Shown piece after piece: positions 12,301-20,329 of a DNA stretch of 35,342 nt. Source of the DNA: Saccoglossus kowalevskii (lineage: Eukaryota; Hemichordata; Enteropneusta; Harrimaniidae); NCBI RefSeq assembly GCF_000003605.2, contig NW_003152252.1:694950-730291 (forward strand), given 5' to 3'. How positions within the stretch are numbered: position 1 is the first letter of the stretch; every line of letters begins with the position of its first letter. The notes below the pieces were generated by a model, which was not told the DNA's origin, made no database searches, and was given only the letters and a program-made list of their open reading frames with translations. Both the position numbers and the translations under genes were made by a program.

Positions 12301-13103
12301 CATAATCTATTTTTTCTAACAATTAACCTCTATACTGACTGATCCTTAATGTTTCGACTATAGATACACCTTAAATTTACATTAGTGCATTGGAACATAT
12401 TAAGTAATTTCTGATTCTGCCACTAGATGGCGCTGTGTTCATAACAGACTGAGTGGATATCAGGATTTGTGGGTCACTAGTATTTCCTTGCACTATTGTT
12501 TTTCTGTTACTTTGTCCCTTTCATGATAAATGTGTTCTTAGGTTAGTTTAAATACTGTTTCATGTGTTTTTGGTTTAAGAATGACCGTGAGAAGACCAAG
12601 TCTGTTAAAGAAGTGGAAGAGAAACTCATAGTCAGTGCATGGTATAATTTGGTAAGTCAACTAACATACCAAATAAAAAGATGAACCTTATTAATCTAGC
12701 ATGACCTGAGAAGACCAAGTCTGTGAATGAAGTGGAAGAGAAACTCATAGTCAGTGCATGGTATAATTTGATAAGTCAACTAACATACCAAATAAAAAGA
12801 CGAACCTTATTAACCTAGCATGACCTGAGAAGACCAAGTCTGTGAATGAAGTGGAAGAGAAACTCAGTCAGTGCATGGTATAATCTGGTAAGTCAACTAA
12901 CATACCTGGTACTAAAAATAGAAAGAAAAACCTTATCAACCTGCATCTCTCTTCCACAGGGTATGCAATTACACAGGAAAGCTGCAGAAGAGAGGTTAGC
13001 TAACAGCGCAACGGGTCAGTCTTTCTTAGCCAGGCAACGACAAGCCAGTACGAGACGATCCCAAACCATCACAACTGGGAGTCCAAACAATGGGGCAAGG
13101 TGA
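174..13103 (+). CDS. hook: Hook family dynein-cargo adaptor, 3' fourteen coding exons (5' partial)
   Basis: Coding exons: 174-306, 1153-1367, 2188-2282, 4247-4391, 6505-6717, 6886-7050, 7187-7332, 7677-7817, 8495-8588, 9738-9772, 10516-10598, 11409-11614, 12580-12651, 12960-13103. Joined they give 1887 nt, an open frame of 628 residues plus TGA. Seen: the first exon matches the end of the N-terminal Hook domain (LGQQIYDY, ELGRLLQLTLGCAVNC). It is followed by about 500 residues of long coiled coil with recognisable Hook blocks (QLKRALEDVQ, QLQEENYRLEA, RLQHENKILKLE, AMEDRYKKYLDKAK, EEKLIVSAWYN) and the C-terminal QSFLARQRQ segment. Known for the family: the Hook domain binds dynein light intermediate chain, the coiled coil engages dynein-dynactin, and the C-terminus joins FTS and FHIP on endosomes. 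Human HOOK1 is about 728 residues, so roughly 90 N-terminal residues are missing to the left. Invertebrates usually have one hook gene, so it cannot be assigned to HOOK1, 2 or 3. The next gene is convergent. Confidence 0.97.
307..1152 (+). other. hook intron (first visible)
   Basis: No gene seen. Bases about 756-880 contain a stretch (CGCCCTCTCGGTCAGATTTC, then TTCAAACTTGGTACAAA) that reads like the body of a dispersed repeat, and 540-660 resembles it loosely. The family was not identified. Confidence 0.6.
1153..1367 (+). CDS. hook: hook visible exon 2: domain-to-coiled-coil junction
   Basis: The acceptor is TTCAG and the donor GTACGT. The split Lys codon is completed (A + AG). It encodes YINIIMGMEEAVQVVVMNA then EIEQQLKRALEDVQ, matching the family helix before the first coiled coil. 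The alternative acceptor two bases downstream reaches an immediate stop. Confidence 0.95.
1368..2187 (+). other. hook intron (second visible)
   Basis: AT-rich intronic sequence. I see no gene, clear repeat or structured element in it. Confidence 0.6.
2188..2282 (+). CDS. hook: hook visible exon 3: coiled coil
   Basis: The acceptor is CACACAG and the donor GTGAGT. The exon enters in phase 0 and leaves two bases into a Thr codon. It encodes VASLAEEKQKLHAENERL and ends in the conserved DDP. Confidence 0.92.
2283..4246 (+). other. hook intron with fold-back element
   Basis: A two-kilobase intron. Apart from the fold-back element at 3277-3487 it holds only AT-rich sequence. Open frames here (for example plus strand 3406-3789 and minus strand 3025-3216) have intron-like composition and overlap the repeat. 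Confidence 0.6.
3277..3487. mobile_element. Fold-back (MITE-like) element, TACTGT family copy 1
   Basis: The left end is TATTGTAAATGCAGTAATTA and the right end is GAAAATAAATGGTTTTACAG then TA. The reverse complement of the right end begins TACTGTAAAACC. The inside reads as an imperfect palindrome of motifs such as CACTGGGTTTTAATTTTGC and their complements. There is no transposase frame. Copies with the same termini lie at 23636, 18633 and 32884. Confidence 0.6.
4247..4391 (+). CDS. hook: hook visible exon 4: coiled coil
   Basis: The acceptor is GTGCAG at 4241-4246 and the donor GTACTG at 4392. It completes the split Thr codon. It encodes VEQLQEENYRLEAQREDFR, very close to the vertebrate QLEQLQEENFRLEA block. 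Confidence 0.95.
4392..6504 (+). other. hook intron containing the hairpin-ended repeat
   Basis: The largest hook intron visible. About 840 bases (5048-5886) are the hairpin-ended repeat annotated separately. The flanks 4392-5047 and 5887-6504 are AT-rich with nothing recognised. Confidence 0.6.
5048..5886 (+). repeat. Dispersed element with GCTCCGC hairpin ends and internal tandem units
   Basis: It starts TAGCTCCGCTGTTGAC and repeats that head 81 bp later (5129). Each head is a fold-back: GCTCCGC at 5131-5137 pairs with GCGGAGC at 5153-5159. It continues with GTCCGTCGTC simple repeats, then about four units of roughly 155-165 bp that share GACTTCTTGTTGAAAACCAC, ATTGCTTTGATATTACATAT and CAGATTTGTTCATTTC blocks. 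It ends AACAGCGGAGCTATCTCAGC then CGACAGGCTGC, so GCTCCGCTGTT is present inverted at the right. It has no coding capacity. Degenerate relatives are at 10157-10470 (plus) and 30400-30650 (minus). Confidence 0.75.
6505..6717 (+). CDS. hook: hook visible exon 5: coiled coil
   Basis: The acceptor is TTTCACAG and the donor GTGAGT, phase 0 at both ends, 71 codons. It encodes NEELATLADEARTLNDELD and RHTSDKVSKYEATIESYKKK, aligned with vertebrate NDELTSLAEETRALKDEID. Confidence 0.96.
6886..7050 (+). CDS. hook: hook visible exon 6: coiled coil
   Basis: The acceptor is TTTGTAG. The consensus donor GTAAGT at 7051 is preferred over a GTAGTA three bases earlier; the choice decides one Val residue. It encodes MYKRQLHELHVQLTEETQRA, the vertebrate TYKRQVQDLHVKL region. 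Confidence 0.94.
7187..7332 (+). CDS. hook: hook visible exon 7: Ser/Pro-rich break in the coiled coil
   Basis: The acceptor is TTTTTTAG and the donor GTAAGT. It encodes RLMSERDALQECNDEL followed by a segment with four Ser/Thr-Pro pairs, where vertebrate Hooks have an unrelated linker. It ends two bases into a Lys codon. Confidence 0.93.
7677..7817 (+). CDS. hook: hook visible exon 8: conserved RLQHENK helix
   Basis: The acceptor is TTTTCCAG and the donor GTAAGG. It completes the Lys codon and encodes LLRLQHENKILKLERGE. RLQHENKMLRL is among the most conserved Hook motifs. Confidence 0.95.
7818..8494 (+). other. hook intron (between exons 8 and 9)
   Basis: No gene or repeat recognised. The plus-strand open frame at 8236-8427 has no family resemblance and no splice support. 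Confidence 0.55.
8495..8588 (+). CDS. hook: hook visible exon 9: coiled coil
   Basis: The acceptor is CTGACAG and the donor GTAAGT. A split Arg codon joins it to exon 8. It encodes SANQRIMQLEAELEELKLH and a short linker KVVVSSSE. It has no open alternative frame consistent with both neighbours. Confidence 0.88.
8640..8775 (+). repeat. Diverged tandem duplication, about 87 bp
   Basis: GTCTGTCATCTGTCTGGTGC and GGCTGTCATCTGTCTTGTGT start two similar blocks. Each is followed by a TGTCTGTGT-GTG tract and a CTAGTTGTGT or CTAATTGTGT segment. It is intronic in hook, between exons 9 and 10. Confidence 0.5.
8895..9496. mobile_element. Non-autonomous hAT-like DNA transposon (about 600 bp)
   Basis: Long imperfect terminal inverted repeats. 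The left end has GTGTGGAGACAGCGTTCAGT then TCGATTCGC. The reverse complement of the right end has GTGTGAAGACAGCGTTCGGT then TCGATTCAC. Similarity continues for about 60 bases. The flanks ATTATTTG (8887-8894) and TTTATTTG (9497-9504) look like an 8-bp target duplication with one mismatch, as hAT elements leave. There is no transposase frame inside. The GC-richer ends stand out from the intron. The exact end bases are uncertain by a few positions. Confidence 0.7.
9738..9772 (+). CDS. hook: hook visible exon 10: 35-nt micro-exon
   Basis: The acceptor is TATCAG and the donor GTAAGC. Only 35 nt, TTELKRKLQDY plus two bases of Met. It corresponds to vertebrate SSKLKQKLEAHM and is needed to keep phase between exons 9 and 11. 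Confidence 0.85.
9773..10515 (+). other. hook intron (between exons 10 and 11)
   Basis: The first half is very AT-rich with nothing recognised. The second half is mostly a degenerate hairpin-family repeat copy, annotated separately. Confidence 0.55.
10157..10470 (+). repeat. Degenerate copy of the hairpin-ended element
   Basis: It shares with the 5048 element the blocks TTGCTTTGATATTGTACATA, AAAAAGTGATATTTTTGAC, CCCAGATTTGTTAATTTCGT and the terminal AGAGCTGTCTCAGCCGAGAG. The left hairpin is lost (CTCTTCTGGTGACTTTGTCT in its place). It ends just upstream of hook exon 11. Confidence 0.6.
10516..10598 (+). CDS. hook: hook visible exon 11: coiled coil
   Basis: The acceptor is TTGACAG and the donor GTAAGC. 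It completes Met and encodes EKVREMDVDIMKKNAYIDDL then EPKVANS, matching the vertebrate LIEDLQPDI region. It ends one base into an Asp codon. Confidence 0.92.
10651..10705 (+). repeat. GCATCACATC microsatellite
   Basis: Short array of CATCACATCG and CATCGCAT permutations immediately after hook exon 11, decaying into CAATGCAACACAAC. Confidence 0.8.
10706..11408 (+). other. hook intron remainder (between exons 11 and 12)
   Basis: AT-rich sequence without a recognised gene or repeat. A minus-strand open frame at 10927-11109 has no supporting features. Confidence 0.55.
11409..11614 (+). CDS. hook: hook visible exon 12: conserved C-terminal coiled coil
   Basis: The acceptor is ATTACAG and the donor GTAGGT. 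It encodes KDEDMRAMEDRYKKYLDKA and VIRTLDPKQNP, nearly identical in order to vertebrate DEDMKAMEERYKMYLEKAR and IKTLDPKLNP. Confidence 0.97.
12183..12210. other. Perfect 12-bp-arm hairpin
   Basis: ATCTGAATGATA is followed by a CATA loop and the exact complement TATCATTCAGAT. It is intronic and may be a chance palindrome or a fold-back remnant. Confidence 0.5.
12420..12434 (+). promoter_or_regulatory. Candidate CTCF binding site
   Basis: CCACTAGATGGCGCT matches all 15 positions of the bilaterian CTCF core consensus CCASYAGRKGGCRSY. It sits in the hook intron before exon 13. Occupancy is not known; a match of this length can occur by chance in a genome. Confidence 0.45.
12580..12651 (+). CDS. 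hook: hook visible exon 13: EEKLIVSAWYN exon, functional copy
   Basis: Exactly 24 codons in phase 0, encoding NDREKTKSVKEVEEKLIVSA then WYNL. The family signature EEKLIVSAWYN is intact. The acceptor is TTTAAG (purine-rich just before AG, so weaker than its neighbours) and the donor is GTAAGT. It is the first of three tandem copies; only this one keeps frame and both splice sites. Confidence 0.93.
12701..12771 (+). pseudogene. hook: Dead second copy of hook exon 13
   Basis: It lost one base (CCTGAG), which breaks the frame at the 5' end, and its donor reads ATAAGT instead of GTAAGT. The part from AAGACCAAG onward is still open (KTKSVNEVEEKLIVSAWYNL), so decay is recent. Without a GT donor it should be skipped. 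Confidence 0.8.
12820..12888 (+). pseudogene. hook: Dead third copy of hook exon 13
   Basis: It carries the CCTGAG deletion of copy 2 and lacks two further bases (AAACTCAGTCAG for AAACTCATAGTCAG). The frame runs into TAA inside the exon. Its GTAAGT donor is intact, so mis-splicing to it would truncate the protein. Confidence 0.8.
12960..13103 (+). CDS. hook: hook visible exon 14: C-terminus and stop
   Basis: The acceptor is CTTCCACAG. It encodes GMQLHRKAAEERLANS, then QSFLARQRQ, a basic Ser/Thr tail, and TGA at 13101-13103. The tail length fits vertebrate Hook C-termini (SFLAQQRH block followed by about 20 residues). Confidence 0.95.
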   Translation, partial: GMQLHRKAAEERLANSATGQSFLARQRQASTRRSQTITTGSPNNGAR

Positions 13104-13784
13104 TTATGACAATGCTATCCCGTTGCTGCATGGCGAGCCTAGACACAAAATGTAGTGGTGATGGTAGGATCATTGCATGGCTGTAGAGCGGCTTCTAAAT
13201 TAGATACACATCCGTACATAACATTTGCAGCTTCTTATAAAGTGATTTTTTCATCATCTCAAACCTTTTATTTTTGAAAACAATATGGAATAATTTGCAT
13301 AAGCATTCCATAATGCAAGTATCACATGATTGCTTTGCTCCAATCATTACTTGCAGTTTGGTACCCACAATGCATTTGCAGGTGTCACATGATTGTTTTC
13401 CACCAATCATAAACATACTTTTAAAATTAATACTTTCACAATAGGGGCTTGCAAATGTCTTAACTCATTTCAAAAATGACACATTTAATTGTAATTTTTC
13501 ACTTAAAAACAACAAAGTGCTAGTTCAAATAAGATGCTTTCAGTTATTAAATCTACTAACTTTGCAGTTTGAAGATATATAGAGTGTGTTCCACTAATAA
13601 CAAGAATGAAAAAAGTTATCCTACTTACGAATAATATTGGTAGTTGCATAATCGATATATTTCTACCTCTGAACTTTAACCTCAGCTTGGTTGGCATGGT
13701 GATAAAATAACTGTAGCACACAGGATTAGCTGAATGTGAATGTGACATTGGTGCCTTGTGAGAGGGAACTATTATTGTTTTTTA

Positions 13785-13790
13785 AATAAA
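13785..13790 (+). terminator. Candidate hook polyadenylation signal
   Basis: AATAAA 680 bases after the stop, with a GT-rich stretch about 20 bases downstream. Other AATAAA hexamers further on (15151) are alternatives. Confidence 0.3.
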
Positions 13791-15029
13791 TCTTTGTAAA
13801 ATGATGTGGTTTGCCTCCTCTCAGGACACAACAGTTTTCACATTCATGTGTAAGTTACTTTTGAGTGATATGGTACATAGCAGGTTTTTTTATCGCACAA
13901 TTTTAGTCATATATTTTGCTTTTTTTTTATATTTTTATGACAGGTTTCCATACCGAAAAAAATAAGCACCCTGAGGATTTTTTGCTGTAATTTCAGAATT
14001 ACGTTTGATAAATGCTGCTTTTTAGAAAAAAAAGCATACTGCGCTTATTGTGCAAGAATTTATATCGGTAGTTAATGCCAAAGGCATATAATCAAGGGCT
14101 TGGTAGCTTGTATGATGCACACAATGCTAGATGACATAATGGTGCTCATAAATTATATTTTGAAATTGTATTTTTTTTACTGAAATCAAGATGGAATGTT
14201 CATAATTTTGAATTTGAAATCCTATCCCTGGTTGTATACCTTTGGTGTCATAAATATGCTGCATAACTGTGGCTATCATGTAGTGGACCAATCATTTTTT
14301 TTTTTTGTTTAACTATCTAAATAATTGGTTGAAAGACAGTGACTGATCTTTGGCCAATTATGTAATTGATTATATTTCAAAGAGTAATGATGATCCTGTC
14401 TCTCGTTTCACTGAAATTTCAGAATGTGGGAAAAGTCTGTGTTTAAATCAGAGTTATTTGGCTCTTTTACTTCAGAAATATAATTTAATAGAAACTGTGA
14501 TTTTCATTATTTTTTAATTTGAAAATTTTATATTTTGATGCTGCATTTTATAGATTTTTTATCTTGATAATTTTATATCTTATTATTATTGTTGTTGTTG
14601 AGTCGTATTTTGATTCAATGCTACTTATCACATCACATGACATTCATTCTAAACTTTTCACGTACCTAACATTGTTTCTTCAACATTATCAAATATTATT
14701 TATCCCGTACTAAAGTTCCACCTCACTTTTTTGTTCCCCTACACTAATAATTTTATCAATTTTCTTTTATTCCAGTGAGTTTGTGGGTTACTAACGCTTG
14801 CATAACCCTTGTCTGTAGTGTTTCTCCACCATGAATGAAGACTAACATCACATAAACTTCAACTGTAATTTATCTCAACTCATAAAACACTACATGATAT
14901 TCTTTGGGTTTCGTTTTCAGTGTTTACTGTATTAGAAGCGGGTATATAAACTGAAATGTTTTATTTCGTCAGTCTAATCTTGGAGGTATTTCACTCCAAA
15001 CTGCATCAACTTTCAAATAAACTGCATGA

Positions 15030-15143
15030 ACTTCAAATAGAGAAAATCAGTATATCTGCTCAATGTTCGTGCACCCTTGTCTCTACAACGAATGTCACCA
15101 GGTTCTGTGGAGTTAAACCTACTTTATTTTCTCTATTTGAAGT
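15030..15143. repeat. 18-bp perfect inverted repeat, 78-bp spacer
   Basis: ACTTCAAATAGAGAAAAT at 15030-15047 is exactly complemented at 15126-15143. The arms could form a hairpin in RNA or be a relic of a palindromic element. The AATAAA at 15151 lies just outside the right arm. Confidence 0.7.
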
Positions 15144-15702
15144 GTGTTTAAATAAAGACAAATGTGTACAAATTGAAAATTAAACTGTATTTTTAGAATC
15201 ACTGAGAAAAGTTTCGCAAAAAAGTATTTAATCATATAAAATCACTTTAATGTTAAATTTATAGCATGAGCTGTAGACACTGGTTTCGTTTTTTCTGTCT
15301 GACAGTTTATTGATGCAGTTTTAACCATTTAATTCAAACAATGCCTAATACTGTAGGAGTGATGAATACAAATCCAGACTCCCTATCTCAAATCTGATCA
15401 ATCATATTCATGATTTCTAGTAAGTATTTCTTTTTTACTTTTTGTAAGAAGCACTAGCTCATTGTCATAACCTATCCTTATATTTTATCCATATTCATAT
15501 TCTTTTTCACTACTATTAATGTTAATGTCTGAAATGGGGTAAATAGTATAGTGCCCTCTATGTTGAAAATCTATTAGGGATAGTCTTTAAAACTGGCACA
15601 TGAGAAACACAAGTCTTTGGATTTTGAGGGTGAGGGGTTAATTAACAGTTAATTTCATATTGCAAGTGTCAATATCGCAATAAGAAACTATGCAAAACCC
15701 AG

Positions 15703-15819
15703 NNNNNNNNNNNNNNNNNNNNNNNNNNNNNNNNNNNNNNNNNNNNNNNNNNNNNNNNNNNNNNNNNNNNNNNNNNNNNNNNNNNNNNNNNNNNNNNNNN
15801 NNNNNNNNNNNNNNNNNNN
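15703..15819. other. Assembly gap (117 N)
   Basis: A run of N. Two hypothetical frames that read through it are artefacts. Confidence 1.
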
Positions 15820-18632
15820 CCATTTTTAATGATCGACTGCCTCTAAGTAAAGTGAAATGCAATGAAGGAGATAACTACATTGTGTGTGAAAGTGAAAATT
15901 AGGAACCTTATTGAATACTTGGCTGAATCTAATTTAAGCTACCGTACATTTAAAAAAAAATAATAATTGGAACATACTGATATCAGTTGAAAATGATATT
16001 TTTTTTATGTGGCAGATGGTTTATTTGTTCGGTACTTATTCGTCATTCTGTATAGAATTGCAAGTTTTAAGTATTCTCTAACATGTGTCTCTTCACTACT
16101 AATGATTTTCATTCAAAAACATTATTGCATGCATTATTTACTGTATAATAATTCATTCAGATTATAAATTGTTGGCAATGTACACCATAGTTTAAAGTTT
16201 GTCACCAAACCTTTGTTTAGGGGTTACCATTCAATAATTAATGGGGCCTGGAGGAATTTGCTTTCTTCAAATATGTTATTTCCATCTACACAACAACAAT
16301 TTGGTTATTCAATAATTTTTTTTGACATTTCCCTCTAGCCCCCACATATATCTAGTTTTCAAGTTATAATAATGTATTTGTCCCTGTTAGCCAGTTTGTA
16401 TACACTTATCCAGACCTGCTTTTGCTCTTATTTGGAAATAACAAACTAAATATTTTGGAATAAGTGTCTACTGGGTAATACAAATAAGCCAACACCCCAC
16501 CCCCCCCAAAAAAAAACAACAACCTAAAACTGTCATTTTTACTAGTGTTCAATAACAAGTATTAGAGATGAGTGGTTCCACATGTTGATGTACAATCGCC
16601 CCAGTTATGCTACTCAATGTGAAGAAGCAGTATTCTATACATTTCATTCATTGCAGATTCTGACATCACAAACCATTGTGTTAAATTCTATCAATCGGAT
16701 GTAAACTATGTGTTCACACTGCCATATTGGGGACTTTTTTTTGTCTTCTGTTTTTTTTTTTTTAAATACACATTCTTTTTATTCCAAATTCATTTCAAAA
16801 ATTAAATTATTCGTGTTTGGATGACTTTTGTGTTGGACTATTCAGTGTGAAGTAAAAAGAAACCGTGTGGTAATGTCTGATTGACAGTGGTTCCACTAAC
16901 CTCAGACTTTTTATTTTATTATAATATCAAGGTCAGTCTGTTTCTCAATTCTAAATGTAAGTTATTTTCACAATGATTCATTTCTTTTAATGTAACATTA
17001 ATAACCATCTTTAATTGTGGTATTTTAGTCAAACAAAATACTATTTCTGTACTATAAAATTATTTCTTGTACAAGTTTGCCTTTACATGTAAATAGTGCA
17101 TGTTTGTATTATACTGTAATATGATACCAATTCCATGTCACAAATGATGTATGTTGATGATAGTGTACCACATTCGTTGGCGATGTATCTGTACAGAATT
17201 CTCCACTTATCATTTCTGTTGCACTCCAAGATGCAGTCTTATTTATGGGGTTTTAGGACTATTGTATGAAATATTTGAAGGTCTGAATTTTCGTAAATTG
17301 CAGAAAATATTTAATAAACTGTTCATAGTTATTCGAAACAAGATCAAATCTTCTAATATTTACTGCAATTTATACTTAAATATTTCACATATTTTTCCTG
17401 AATGCAGCTGTAAATGCAGCTATGCTATTTTTTTTATAACCCATGCTGTCCCACCAAATTTTATTTTGATCATTTTAATTTTAGAGTTGATTTTTTTTTT
17501 TTTAACCAACCCAAAATGATATAAGCACATAGTTGCACCAAATGAATTGATACCAATCTGTTACAGCTTCTTGTCGTCAATTTGTATTTATCCTTTATTC
17601 TATAGTATTATATAATGTATATATCAATATTTATCAGCCATCAGTTATTTTTGTGCTAATTTCAAAATCAATACATAATTTTAAAAACAATTAAACAATT
17701 TTTAACAAACTATGCAATACGTCTGTTCATTTTTTTCGGGGGGAGGGCATCTCTAAAGTAAGTCAATGAAGTTCCGAGGTGTATTTGTGAATTTCGTCTA
17801 ACGAAAGTTTGACGCACAAATAAAAAAACAGCAGTAAATGACATCTTGCAGCGGCGTATGTCGTGCACGATAAGCAGTACCGACATGAAATAAATTGCAC
17901 CAATTAGCTACAATGTTTTCATGATTATGCGTTTTTTTAATAAAATATTTCTTTGAAAAATAGTGATGTAATGCAAAGATATGTGGCAGTGTCTTCACTA
18001 TGAATATGTGTTCCATATGAACTAAGATTACAACTTTGATTGTTGAGCAGCTCAACTTGTACAAAAAAATCACTACTAAGGTTAATCTAGATAATTTCTA
18101 GTGTGATTGAAATGTATTGAAGGAATCCAATTGTGCATGTCACAGCCAAATCAAAACTTAAATCATGCTTTAAACTGGGAGTGTGCATTTGGTTGTGGGA
18201 GAACCGCTGCTAACACAAATCTCGCATGTGTGGCACAATGACAACCACTTTTAATATTTGGAGCACGATTTGTAAGTAATTACTACGAGACTGAATAAAA
18301 TGACAATCATTAAAATTATTCATTTTCCGGACCCATAAAAGGCCTAATGGATCTGTTGCATGATTTCAACAATGTTCTGGGACAAATTGCATTCGTCACT
18401 GCTGGAACCCAAAATAACCTAGAGAAACAACAAATTCTGATACTGAAAAGCATTTGAAATATTTAATTTAAATAATTCCATTTTGTACATTATCATACAA
18501 GAACATCGCTGGAGTTTGACTTAAATATCAAGTCAAGACGGCAACATAGTCATAGTTTGCACCTGTAGCAGTTGCCAGCTCATAGAAAATAAAGCTTGCA
18601 CATGGTTGTAAAAGTCAGTAAATCTAATTGGT

Positions 18633-18806
18633 AGTATCGTAAAATCTGTATCAGAAACTGTATCCCTAATAGAAGCCGCACCATAATTGTGAACCAAAAA
18701 TTCGCCATTTCTCATGTGTAGATGCTCTAATACAAGCCGCATCCCTTCTGTTGTATTCTACCATTTTAATAGAAGCAGCAGCTTCTAATACAGATTTTAC
18801 AGTACT
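18633..18806. mobile_element. Short fold-back element, TACTGTAAAA termini
   Basis: The left end is AGTATCGTAAAATCTGTATC then AGAA. The right end complements to AGTACTGTAAAATCTGTATT then AGAAGCTG, giving about 24-bp inverted termini with two mismatches around a 174-bp body. Internal motifs such as AATAGAAGCCGCACC and AATACAAGCCGCATCC repeat. No coding capacity. Confidence 0.65.
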
Positions 18807-19775
18807 TAAAGCACCAAATTTTAAGCATGACCTGAGGTGGTTGAAACATCCCCAGTGATTCAGTGGCCAAGTTACATAAGCACAACTCCCAGACCCCCTA
18901 GCCTATTACTAAGGAGTGTTAAAACATCCCCAGACATGTTAGTGAATATTGTAGACACAACATAATTGAATTCATGCAAAATGCCAGGCATTTTAATCAA
19001 AACAGGATTTAAGTTAAACTCAAGTATTTAAAGCACTTGTTAAAAATATATATATTTTACACATGTTGGAATGGGACTATATAAAACATGATGTCATGCA
19101 ACAGCTGTGGTTTAACAGGGTTAAACCAAACATTGACCATTCTAATTGATTTTTATTCGTTATTAAAAATTACTTTCATTTTTGTATTCATTCATATATA
19201 CTTTTTTTCCCCAAAATAAACCTGGCTGACTATTATTTATTATATTTGTGCAGTGATTTCATAAAAATAATTCTTTTAAGTAATTTTTAGCACATTTATC
19301 GAATGTTTCATTCAAGTTCAATTGAGACAACTGGATTGGCTATAATTGAATAAGTGATGTTCCACAATGTATGGCAACGCCAATCAGGCTCTGGCCTATA
19401 TGTTAATTGATTGACTACCGCTACACAATGAGCTGACTGGGTCATCTTTGACGTTTATAAACTGTAAATATTTGAATCTACTTTTCTGAAACCACAGTAT
19501 TAAAGAAGATTACTTAATTTATTCTAAATGCTAACTGTAAAACTAAGGAATAAAATGCTTAGTTTACACATGATACTGTTTTTGTTTTTTTTGCCAATAA
19601 ATATAGTTTAAAATATAATATACAGTTTGAAACATAACTATAAATAGAAAATAAATAACTAAGGTATTTACAAGATATCATGAAGCTATCACTAAATGTT
19701 ATTTGTTCAGTACTAAGTACAGTAACATTTTAGAATAAAACTATATCCATAGCGATCCATGAAATTGACACGCAT

Positions 19776-19970
19776 GGTTCTTGACATATCGGTAGAACAA
19801 GATGATTGATTCTTGACATATTGGTAGAACAAGACGTTTGGTTCTTGACATATTGGTAGAACAAGACGTTTGGTTCTTGACATATGGTAGAACAAGGTGT
19901 TTGGTTCTTCACATATCGGTAGTACAAGATGATTGGTTCCTGACATATCGGTAGTACTAGATGATTGGTT
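19776..19970 (-). repeat. 32-bp minisatellite, six copies
   Basis: Units of the type GGTTCTTGACATATTGGTAG plus AACAAGACGTTT, with one 31-bp unit and clear sequence variants. It lies 257 bases past the SLC35D1 stop, possibly in its 3' UTR. Overlapping minus-strand frames through it are repeat artefacts. Confidence 0.85.
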
Positions 19971-20226
19971 CACAATCTTAAGTACTAACATCATTTCAGA
20001 GAAGACATTAAAAAACTCAAATCACATGATCATGATTGTAGCATGAAACCACAGTTATCCACGACAACAGTGTCAGTTTAAAACGGAAAAAAAACTATAC
20101 TGCACAGTAAACTTATTAGAAACAGCTAAAAGCTGACAAGGCACTTCTGATTGCAGTATCACAAATGTATCCAATAAAAAAAAGTCAAGAAACTTTAAAA
20201 TGCAAGAAAAAACAACGACATAGATA

Positions 20227-20329
20227 TTATTTAATACTATTAATTAATGGCAGTTCTTTCGCAATCTTGGCTTTGGCTGCACTATTATCATAGAATGTAA
20301 GGTAACTATAAAATAAACTACCAGCAACA
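20227..20329 (-). CDS. SLC35D1: SLC35D1 exon 11: C-terminus and stop
   Basis: The acceptor is GTTTTACAG. It completes Ser and encodes [20 protein letters not shown] then [13 protein letters not shown] and [15 protein letters not shown] matches vertebrate IAGSLVYSYITF; the lysine-rich tail is lineage-specific. Confidence 0.96.

Larger units (their letters stand above)
11615..12579 (+). other. hook intron with a hairpin and a CTCF-like site
   Basis: No gene. It holds a perfect short hairpin at 12183-12210 and the CTCF-consensus match at 12420-12434. The rest is AT-rich. Confidence 0.55.
12581..12945 (+). repeat. hook: Tandem triplication of hook exon 13 plus its intron
   Basis: Three copies begin at 12581, 12701 and 12820 (period 119-120 bp). 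A partial fourth intron tail (CATACC to CCTTATCAACCT) ends near 12945. Each unit carries the 72-nt exon and the downstream CAACTAACATACCAAATAAA intron start. Copies 2 and 3 share changes absent from copy 1 (CCTGAG for CCGTGAG, GTGAAT for GTTAAA), so one of them was probably copied from the other. Confidence 0.9.
13104..15702 (+). other. hook 3' flank / 3' UTR and intergenic sequence
   Basis: No further coding exon fits. AATAAA signals occur at 13785-13790 (followed by GATGTGGTTTG, a GT-rich tract) and 15151-15156. The first would give a 3' UTR of about 700 nt. A direct repeat of about 34 bp (TCACATGATTG to CCAATCAT) recurs with 63-bp spacing at 13314 and 13377. Open frames on either strand here look random. 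Confidence 0.5.
15820..20226. other. Intergenic region between convergent genes
   Basis: AT-rich, with homopolymer runs near 16500 and 16750. It contains the short fold-back at 18633-18806 and the minisatellite at 19776-19970. The part nearest 20226 is the likely 3' UTR of the minus-strand gene; the first minus-strand AATAAA I see lies at 19518-19523. No RNA gene or coding exon was recognised. Confidence 0.5.

Noticed and set aside
12701-12888. Mutually exclusive alternative exons for hook
   Set aside because: Copy 2 has no GT donor and copy 3 is frameshifted with a stop, so neither can replace exon 13.
14956-15183. 75-codon frame after the hook stop, with a helix-like LHQLSNKLHELQIEK stretch
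   Set aside because: The apparent heptads come from a short direct repeat next to the 18-bp inverted repeat; Hook already ends properly at 13103.
15638-15902. Two open frames spanning the N run
   Set aside because: Read through an assembly gap, so not evidence of coding.
19713-19994. Minus-strand frames with repeated NQTSCSTNMSR-like units
   Set aside because: Produced by the 32-bp minisatellite; no family resemblance and no splice support.
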